64,000 nt of DNA from Buddleja alternifolia (taxonomy: Eukaryota > Streptophyta > Magnoliopsida > Lamiales > Scrophulariaceae): positions 21,968,195-22,032,194 of the forward strand of contig CM033394.1 of NCBI GenBank assembly GCA_019426215.1, given 5' to 3'. Both the position numbers and the translations under genes were made by a program. Positions within the stretch are counted from its first letter, which is position 1, and each line of letters starts with the position of its first letter. Below are positions 57,389 through 64,000 of this stretch, one piece after another. The notes below the pieces were generated by a model. The model saw only the letters and a list, made by a program, of their open reading frames with translations. It was not told the DNA's origin and searched no databases.

Positions 57389-58334
57389 ATAACTTGTTTC
57401 TGTTTCATTATCAGTTTCTTCTCTAGATCTTCTAAATTTTCTTTGGGATTTTGCTTTTTGTAATTAAGGAATCTAATAAAAGTTTGACCTCTACTATTTG
57501 TATACATTACACTTTCTCCTGGAATTTTAACCGTCTCATTTTCTTCTAAGTGTTTGGTTAATTCCCATTCTTCTCCATTTAAATCGCTATTATCTATATT
57601 TAAAAGTTTAATCATTTTTCTCCTACTGAGGCTAATCCATATATTATTCCGTCTATATTAATTTTATATTGAGGGAAACTATTATTAGTTACTCTTCCTA
57701 AAAAGGCTATAGAAACAACTAAATTATTACCATCATATGTTTCATATCCTCTCGTTTGTAATCCTATAGTGATTTTACTAATATCTTTAATACTTTTCAT
57801 CATATTTGGAGCTATATAAAATATTCCTACATTATTTTTCATATCTATTTCCATACTAGCGAATACTGCTCTCTTAGCACCAGACCAACTTTTATCTAAT
57901 AATAAAACTAAAACTTTTCCGCCAGTTCATTTTCTAGTTAATCCTTTTATTCCTACAATAATTAATCCTAAATGTATATATTTTTGTTTTAATTACTTTA
58001 TACATTCTTGACTGACTAAGCTTATATTTTCAACATTTGTAGTAACTTTTACTTCTTTTTCTCTAAATTTCTTGATCAAATGTGTGTTAAAATCCATTTT
58101 TCCTACTTTATATAATGTCTTAGGTTTTAACTTCTCTATTCCTTTATTGTTGTACAAATTCAGATTTTCTTCTACGTCTATTATTTCTTCTAATTCTACC
58201 TCTCTAGTAGAGCTTTGGCTTCCTGATCCTCTAAATAATCCTCTAGTGAAAGTGTTACTTATTTTTTCTTTTTCTTTTTCTATGCTACTAGTTTCACTTA
58301 TAGTTCTACTAGTACCGCTAAATGATCTCAACAT
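57385..58334 (-). pseudogene. Pararetrovirus movement protein (30K type, probable)
   Basis: Pieces in order: a Ser/Thr-rich N-terminus, then Y-K-V-G-K-M-D-F-N, then across a break near 57900 L-D-K-S-W-S-G-A-K-R-A-V-F-A, then R-G-Y-E-T-Y-D-G-N-N-L and I-Y-G-L-A. The L-D..K-R-A-V-F pattern and its place before the coat protein fit the 30K movement family, which opens plasmodesmata. Assignment rests on motifs and position. Frames are broken at about 57990 and 57612. Confidence 0.55.
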
Positions 58335-58412
58335 TTTACCAATATATATATTTTTTGGGTTCTTTTTTGGGTTTTTCAGATTCGTCTAGTACTAGATTTG
58401 CTAATTTTTCTT

Positions 58413-58673
58413 CTAAACTATCTTGTAAATCTCCTTAATTACTTGAGATACAGTATCTATCTTAGTACTTAACCTTTCAATTTTATTTTCTAATTTATCT
58501 GGCCTTTCAAATATTTGTAGAATTAAAGCAAATTGAATATTCCAAAGTTTAGGATATAATTTATCTGAATTACTATTTCCTTGGTAGGTAGTAAATCCTT
58601 CCTCTGTATTTACATATTTATTTGCTAGTATAATGGCTCTTTTATATTCTAATCTGTTTTCTAGATTGTTCAT
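58413..58673 (-). CDS. Pararetrovirus small ORF2 (86 codons)
   Basis: M-N-N-L-E-N-R-L-E-Y-K-R-A to K-E-I-Y-K-I-V, with a C-terminal heptad-like coiled coil (L-E-N-K-I-E-R-L-S-T-K-I). Position and length resemble the small virion-associated or ORF2 proteins of caulimovirids. It is open with a natural stop. Function not established. Confidence 0.5.
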   Translation of the reverse strand: MNNLENRLEYKRAIILANKYVNTEEGFTTYQGNSNSDKLYPKLWNIQFALILQIFERPDKLENKIERLSTKIDTVSQVIKEIYKIV

Positions 58674-58716
58674 CCACTAACTATTCGTTCTATATTCTTT
58701 AAAATTTTATTAGTCT

Positions 58717-59208
58717 CTAAATTTGGGCTTCAAATCTATTTATTTTATCTATTACTTGATTTAGAGATTTCTTAGTTTCGATTTCTATTTGTTTTATTTT
58801 ATTACTATCCAAACTATATTTTAACTCTATTATTTCGTCTTTAGTAGGGAAAAGTTTATTATATTTTTTAACTATTTTTAAGGTTTCCTCAGACTGTTGT
58901 TTAATATAATCTAAATTATTACTTTCACCTATTTTTATTATTTCTCTATTTATTAAAACGACTTCTTTTAATGATTCTAAGGTTTTATAAAATTTTATTT
59001 TTTCTAATTCTAAGTTTGACGCTAGAGATATAAATAAATCCGTTAAACTATTTAAGTGTTTATTTTCCGAATGTAAATTGTGCTTAAAACTTGAATCAAA
59101 TCTACAAATAAATTTATGTTTATCTAAGGAGATTATGGATCTATCGGCTAAACTATATTCAAGATCTAAATAATCTAATCTCTTAAAATTAGAAGGATCT
59201 ATCTTCAT
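58717..59208 (-). CDS. Pararetrovirus ORF1b, coiled-coil protein (163 codons)
   Basis: M-K-I-D-P-S-N-F-K-R to R-F-E-A-Q-I; charged and helical, with likely coiled coils in the C-terminal half. It overlaps the end of the preceding ORF by about 20 bases. It may be a separate ORF or the frameshifted continuation of that ORF. No domain recognised. Confidence 0.45.
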   Translation of the reverse strand: MKIDPSNFKRLDYLDLEYSLADRSIISLDKHKFICRFDSSFKHNLHSENKHLNSLTDLFISLASNLELEKIKFYKTLESLKEVVLINREIIKIGESNNLDYIKQQSEETLKIVKKYNKLFPTKDEIIELKYSLDSNKIKQIEIETKKSLNQVIDKINRFEAQI

Positions 59209-59431
59209 AAAAGGCTGCTATTAATATATTCAAAACTAAAAGGTATTTAATATAGTTTTGGTGATCTCGCAATTCAGGTGGTAAATTAAAATAAGTATTG
59301 ACCCAATTATCTCTCCTAATTATTAATTAGTTTCTTAATTCTAGTATTAATTCCTGATTATTATAATCTAGGTTTTCTAAAGTATTAAGACAATCAATAA
59401 AAGAGTTTAAAATATGATCGGGTACAGGCAT
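59189..59431 (-). pseudogene. Pararetrovirus ORF1a, first ORF after the leader
   Basis: About 80 codons starting M-P-V-P-D-H-I-L-N-S, with one in-frame TAA after L-E-L-R-N. It continues R-D-N-W-V-N-T-Y-F-N-L-P and ends overlapping ORF1b. The ATG lies 10 bases from the S4 LTR, so the viral leader and primer site have been separated by that insertion. Confidence 0.45.
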
Positions 59432-59441
59432 GTAAATAAAT

Positions 59442-61001
59442 TGTTAGGAATTTCATGTGAGATGTTTTGATGATGACAATTAGGACTTTGTGTTAGACCC
59501 CAAAATATGTAAGTTTGATTTTAGTAGAAAATTTGTATAAGCCTTGAAGTTTTAGTTTTGTAATAGGCTTATTAGGCTTTGTTTTATTTTGCTTTAGATT
59601 ATTAGGCTAAGTAGTCTTAGGCTGAGCGTCTGATAATTTCTGAGTGAGTTTATCAGTGGTAAAGTTCGAAGACTCAGGCGCCTGATTTCTGAAAGAAGAT
59701 AAAAGTCTCCAAGCGTCCAATTGACCAGCTACATGAAGCGTTTCCTTATGGGGCAGAAGTAATGTCACCTGAATTTATTTCTAAGTTCAAAAGGAGTTTA
59801 ATGCAAATATTCCCGAAGCATTAAATACCAACGGATATTTAATTCAAATGCATTAAATGCTGATAAGAGCATTAAATGTGATAAGCACTTTCAGACGTAC
59901 GGAGAAGCCACCCTATTGGACTGTCAACTATCTCAGACTGCAGCACCAACTTTTGTGCAGCAAATTTTCAGGAAAAAGGACAAAAGTTGTTCACTCGCGG
60001 AAGTGAGAGACACGCGCCTGTGCATGTGTCAAACGGACACTTTCTCCAAGAATGACTATAAATAGGACTTCAACAACAAGCCAAAGAGAGAATAATTAAT
60101 CTTCAAGTCGAATTGTTGTTGCATTGAAGTCTCATTCCTTAAACTCTCAGAAAAGCCAGAATATTCAAGAAAAACATTCCCTTTGCTTTTCTTCAATCCT
60201 GAGACAGTCAACAAATATCTCAAACATTCTTTTCGAAGAAACCACTTTCCTACTGAGATATTTCCAAGTTGTTTGAACTTCATCAAAATCAAACAAACCG
60301 CTTTAGAAAAACCCATCCAAGCCTCGCGATCTGTGTGAAGTCGAAGTTGGATACTTGCATCATTTCTGGGTGAAAGAAGCAAGGAGATTGAAGTGATTTG
60401 GAGCAGAAATCTGTGCGATCAAGGAGCTCAAGTCATCGACATCTATCTCTCCCTATTGTGTAGAAGATTCTGTGTGATTCTTTGAGAATCACTTTAGTGG
60501 ATTGCCTCCAAGTGTTCAAGGAGAAGAAGGACGTAGTTGGGATTACATCACCCAACGAACCTTACAAATATTGTGTTATTTACATTTCAGTCAATCATAT
60601 CATATCATATCATTGCATAAATTGACTAAGTAAAATACAATCAAACGCTAAGCAACTAAGAAACCTCTGGTGACGCTAAAGCTTTCAAAGGAAGACTAGA
60701 AAAATCATTCCGCTGTGCTAACACTGATTAAAGAACTGAACGCTTAAACCCACTCGGTTAAAGTATTCAAATCTTGAAGTCTAAGTTAACTTTCAAAGTA
60801 TCAAATCTTGAAGTCTTCATCAGACACTTAACCTAAGCGTCTATATTTCTAAGAAAACGCGCAGTCAAGCGTTCCCTTTTTAAGCGTCCAAAACCAGTTT
60901 AATACGAAATCTTTTTGAAGTCAAAAAAGACTTCAGGGTCTATTCAACCCCCCCCCCCCCCGCCCCTTCTAGACCCTTTCGTATGCCACTTGGGACCAAC
61001 A
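59442..61001 (+). repeat. S4 5' LTR
   Basis: TGTTAGGAATTTC to GGGACCAACA, 1,560 bases. TATAAATA at 60057-60064, preceded by TGTCAAACGGACA. Hairpin GAAGTC-AAAAAA-GACTTC near 60916, then a C run of about 15. Confidence 0.9.
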
Positions 61002-61003
61002 AA

Positions 61004-61015
61004 TGGTATCAGAGC
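61004..61015 (+). other. S4 primer-binding site
   Basis: TGGTATCAGAGC, two bases after the LTR. Confidence 0.92.
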
Positions 61016-61104
61016 GGTTAAAATTGAAATTTAAAAATTTCCGAGCATAACTGCTCGTTTAGATCCTTTCTCTCAAAAATCTAGTTGTCTTTTAAAATTT
61101 AGAT

Positions 61105-63264
61105 ATGGCATTTGCTAAAGTTTCCAAGCTGACTGAATCAAATTATGACACATGGAAAGTCAAAGCATTTACATATCTCTGTTCATGTGATGATGACATG
61201 TGCGATATCATTTCAGATGGGCCAATCAAAATATATAAAGTTATCACAAGAGTGCCTGGAGCCACAGAAGAAACTCCCGATGGTTACGTTGAAAAACCAA
61301 AACAAGAATGGACTCCAGATGAGCGTCGAAGAGCTAACTTGGACAATGTTGGACGTAACGCTCTAAATACGGCTATTGGTGATAATGACAACTTATTTAA
61401 CAAAATCAAATCTTGCAAAACTACTAAAGAAATATGGGATAAGTTGGCTACGATTTGTGGTGGCTCAGCCCAAATCAAAGAAAACAAACTTTCCATCGCC
61501 AAGGAAAAGTTTAATGGATTTAAGATGCTACCCAATGAAACGTTAGAGCAATTGGATATAAGATTCACAGCTCTAGTTACAGAACTTACATCGTTAGGAA
61601 TGGATTTACAGAACCGAGAAATGGTGGTCAAAATCTTTAGAAGCTTACCAAGTAAATTCTTGATGAAGATAACCGCTATGAGAGAATCAAATATGCAGTT
61701 GAATTCTGCCAGTGATATTGTGAGTAGTCCAGTGATTGAATCTGGAGCGCTTATTGCATCAATCAAGGGCAAATCGGGTAATAAAGGAAATAATTCAGAT
61801 ATCAATGAGGAAGAAGAGTTGGCTTTGCTGAATAGATTCAGGAAGTTTTTGAGATATGAAAAGAAGGGAAAAGGTTTCAATAATCAAGGACAAAGTTCAT
61901 ATCAAGCGCCCACTCCAGTACAACAACAGTACCAAGCGCCTCAGTATTCTGCTCCGTCACCCCAAGCGCCTGCTCAATATCAAGCGTCTACTCAAAATAT
62001 CTCAGCACCCGTGATCTTAAAGCCACACACTGCAAGGTTATCAAATGAACAAAAGGTGAAAACTAATCTTTGTTATAATTGCAGGAAACCAGGGCACTAC
62101 CAGGTAAATTGCCCTTATCCAAACGTATCCAAGCCCTCAAGGCAGGATTACTTGGATAGAAACCAATTCAGGAGTAACCTTCGGCAACAAGGTTTGTTAG
62201 CGGAATCAGAACCAGCATCCGCACCTAAAGATTTAGAATCATCAGACGAAAGTAGTGATGATGATGAGCCATTAGATGACTCAGCGCTCATATTTCTCAT
62301 GGCCAGAGATGATGAAGCGTCTCCTGAGGTAATCAATGAATTATCAATTCCTCTTTCTTATGATGAATTACTTGACAAAGTCAGAGAATATTACAATGAA
62401 TGTCAAGAAGCTGCCAAAATATATCAAAATGATCTCATAATTATTTCATCACTCACTAAAGATAAAGTAACGCTCAGAGCAGAGTTGCGAATTCAGCAAC
62501 AGTGCATTGAGAAAAACCAATCGCTTGAGAGTGAAGTTATTCAATTAAAAGGTGATCTTGATATAATAGTCAAGAGAGAAGCTGATCTGATGGCTAGACT
62601 TGCCAAGTCAGAACAGCTCATCTCATCGTTGTCCAAAGCATCCAGAAAGCTCGACAATGTGACTGAAGTAACAAGGTTATTTGGAGAAAAGACCGGTTTA
62701 GGATGCAATAAATTCGGTAAACAACCAAACAAACCTAATGTTACGGCAAACAACAAAGGAAAGGGTGTTTTCTTTGTTGAGAAAGGTTCACAAGGTCAAA
62801 ATCAAAATGAACCAAGTGACAATGGTAAGAGGCCAAATGAGAAAGTCAAAGCTGACTCAGGCAAGGGTAAAACTAAGGCAAATGATTCACAAAGACGGGT
62901 TAATCCAAACGCTCAAAAAGCTAAAGATAAGACTGACAACTGTGAATCAAGCGCTAAGCGTCCAGCACCAAAAGTGCAACCCAAGCCAGTGCCAAGGAAA
63001 TACCATCGTCAATATCCAAGACAGTCAAGATTATATTATCGATACTATGATGATTATGATTATGACTATGATTATGATTATCATTATAATCAAGGATATT
63101 ATTATACACCCAAAAAGCACACACAACACAATATGAAACCCAAAAAGGCCAATATTCCTACAATGAAGACTAGGCAAATCTGGGTTCCTAAAGTTCTAAT
63201 TCAAACTAACAATGTTACTAATGTTAAAGGACCCAAGCAACAATGGGTACCTAAACAGAAATAG
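61105..63264 (+). CDS. gag: S4 gag polyprotein, intact
   Basis: 719 codons, the only full-length gag here. Residues 1-200: UBN2-type copia gag region (L-T-E-S-N-Y-D-T-W-K, then E-I-W-D-K-L, then N-E-T-L-E-Q-L-D-I-R-F). Gln/Pro-rich linker about 265-310. Zinc knuckle C-Y-N-C-R-K-P-G-H-Y-Q-V-N-C near 325-340. Acidic Ser/Asp stretch, then a coiled coil about 415-530. Basic Lys/Gly region, a Tyr/Asp-repeat stretch near 645-665 and a W-V-P-K end. The start follows the primer site by about 90 bases and matches that of S3. It forms the particle and binds RNA. It is unusually long for copia gag, as in SIRE elements. Confidence 0.9.
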   Translation: MAFAKVSKLTESNYDTWKVKAFTYLCSCDDDMCDIISDGPIKIYKVITRVPGATEETPDGYVEKPKQEWTPDERRRANLDNVGRNALNTAIGDNDNLFNKIKSCKTTKEIWDKLATICGGSAQIKENKLSIAKEKFNGFKMLPNETLEQLDIRFTALVTELTSLGMDLQNREMVVKIFRSLPSKFLMKITAMRESNMQLNSASDIVSSPVIESGALIASIKGKSGNKGNNSDINEEEELALLNRFRKFLRYEKKGKGFNNQGQSSYQAPTPVQQQYQAPQYSAPSPQAPAQYQASTQNISAPVILKPHTARLSNEQKVKTNLCYNCRKPGHYQVNCPYPNVSKPSRQDYLDRNQFRSNLRQQGLLAESEPASAPKDLESSDESSDDDEPLDDSALIFLMARDDEASPEVINELSIPLSYDELLDKVREYYNECQEAAKIYQNDLIIISSLTKDKVTLRAELRIQQQCIEKNQSLESEVIQLKGDLDIIVKREADLMARLAKSEQLISSLSKASRKLDNVTEVTRLFGEKTGLGCNKFGKQPNKPNVTANNKGKGVFFVEKGSQGQNQNEPSDNGKRPNEKVKADSGKGKTKANDSQRRVNPNAQKAKDKTDNCESSAKRPAPKVQPKPVPRKYHRQYPRQSRLYYRYYDDYDYDYDYDYHYNQGYYYTPKKHTQHNMKPKKANIPTMKTRQIWVPKVLIQTNNVTNVKGPKQQWVPKQK

Positions 63265-63278
63265 AACTTCCTTCTTGA

Positions 63279-64000
63279 GTGCAGGTACCTAGAGCTAGAG
63301 TCGATACATCTGTTTGGTACTTCGATAGTGGATCGTCAAGGCACATGACTGGTTCCAAGGATCTTCTGATCAACTATCGAGCTGCCAATGGTCCTCAGGT
63401 TGTATTTGGTGACAACTCCAAAGGTAAAACCAAAGGTATAGGTACTGTGCATAGGGGGACATCATGATAAGTGATGTTTATTTTGTTGAGGGTCTGAAGC
63501 ATAATTTATTAAGCATAAGTCAATTTTGTGATAAAGGCTTTGAAGTCATATTCTCAAGTGACTGTTGCTATATAAATGACGCTAAGACAAAGTCTACTAA
63601 ATTGAAAGGAAAAAGAACTAACAACGTATATTTGGTAGATTGGGGTTCAACACTTGATAACAACCCAACATGCTTTGTTGCTAAAAATGAATCTAAAAAG
63701 GTTGGTTATGGCATAGAAAAATGAACCACCTTAACTTTAAAACAATCTCTCAGCTTATAAGTCAAAATCTTGTAGAGGGATTACCAAATGGACCATTTCA
63801 CAAGGATCGCCTTTGTGACGCTTGTCAAATGGGTAAACAAGTTAAGTCATCGTTCAAGAGAAAACCTCATCTTTCTACCTCTAGAATACTTGAACTACTT
63901 CACATGGATCTGTTTGGACCTGTTCAAACAATCAGTGTAAGCGGTAAAAAGTATACTTTGGTGATAGTAGATGATTTCTCTCGATTTACTTGGGTGGAAT
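63279..64000 (+). pseudogene. pol: S4 pol start: protease and integrase N-terminus
   Basis: Begins V-P-R-A-R-V-D-T with protease site W-Y-F-D-S-G-S-S-R-H-M-T-G (Asp intact). The codon at the position of Sm's ATG is GTG, directly after an in-frame TGA, and lies in the -1 frame to gag. Single-base losses near 63458 and 63705 shift the frame. Beyond them C-D-A-C-Q-M-G-K-Q (zinc site) and V-I-V-D-D-F-S-R-F (integrase core start) are readable to the window edge. Confidence 0.85.

Larger units (their letters stand above)
47193..59441. mobile_element. Endogenous pararetrovirus (Caulimoviridae), split and part-inverted
   Basis: Two pieces. 47193-51385 (plus) holds protease, reverse transcriptase, RNase H, transactivator/viroplasmin and an intergenic promoter. 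55441-59441 (minus) holds ORF1, ORF2, movement protein and coat protein. Together they make about 8.2 kb, near a full caulimovirid genome, opened between coat protein and protease. Both outer ends adjoin the two halves of G's protease. Bases 51386-55440 between the pieces are a copia LTR fragment and the 3' part of G. Stops and frameshifts occur throughout, so this is a decayed copy. Confidence 0.8.
59442..64000 (+). mobile_element. S4: SIRE-like copia element, runs off right edge
   Basis: 5' LTR, tRNA-iMet primer site, intact gag and the start of pol. It diverges from S0, S2 and S3 in LTR and gag, so it is a separate subfamily. The left end follows TAAAT (59437-59441), which should recur after its 3' LTR outside the window. 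Confidence 0.85.

Noticed and set aside
57260..58389. Plus-strand hydrophobic frames opposite the pararetrovirus
   Set aside because: Antisense of acidic and Lys-rich coding sequence; no independent support.
1..64000. Any ordinary host gene in the window
   Set aside because: All long frames were traced to retroelements or the pararetrovirus; unassigned stretches lack coding signals.

Overview
The window is repeat-dense nuclear DNA from a flowering plant, most likely a eudicot. The evidence is the retroelement content: Ty1/copia elements primed by initiator tRNA-Met, Ty3/gypsy elements of Tat/Athila type with the 5' GGCGCCGTTGCCGGGGA-type primer site, and an integrated plant pararetrovirus (Caulimoviridae). 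I recognise no host gene, tRNA, rRNA or CRISPR. Nearly every base can be assigned to a nest of transposons, and most coding regions are broken.

Layout. (1) 1-4521: E2, a minus-strand non-autonomous gypsy element, inserted in the gag of E1, a minus-strand gypsy element whose 5' LTR is 5397-7127. (2) E1 sits in the 3' end of S0, a plus-strand SIRE-like copia element (ORF2 tail, LTR 7779-9217). S0 ends exactly inside the reverse transcriptase of Sm, a minus-strand SIRE-like element (9218-14942). (3) 14943-19235: the 3' part of a third SIRE-like element, S2, split by a copia-type solo LTR (15736-17511, duplication TATAT). (4) From 19236 runs G, an Athila-like gag-pro gypsy element that has been cut apart. 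Its gag holds M, a minus-strand copia element (19739-28879, with a MITE in one LTR). Further on it holds S3, a SIRE-like element (30431-47033) that contains a solo SIRE LTR (37285-40959, duplication AAAAG), which itself contains a gypsy solo LTR (37908-39765, duplication GTGTC). Its protease is split by a pararetrovirus. (5) Pararetrovirus: protease, reverse transcriptase, RNase H, transactivator and promoter lie on the plus strand at 47193-51385. ORF1, ORF2, movement protein and coat protein lie on the minus strand at 55441-59441. Both outer junctions fall at the same point of G's protease, so this looks like one insertion of a permuted genome whose right part, with the 3' end of G, was later inverted. 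(6) 59442-64000: S4, a SIRE-like element with an intact 719-residue gag, runs off the right edge.

How parts work together. The SIRE-like copies share one plan: LTR, tRNA-iMet primer site, gag, pol in the -1 frame, a spacer with TATA-like boxes, a large ORF2 in the env position, polypurine tract, LTR. ORF2 is the most unusual item. It encodes an unrecognised protein of roughly 1,390 residues with a C-terminal coiled coil, no evident membrane span, and two spliceosomal-type introns of 79 and 80 bases, both phase 1. The two gypsy families E2 and G share two small hairpins downstream of their last ORF, one with a compensatory base-pair change. All assignments come from reading the sequence; no database search was run.
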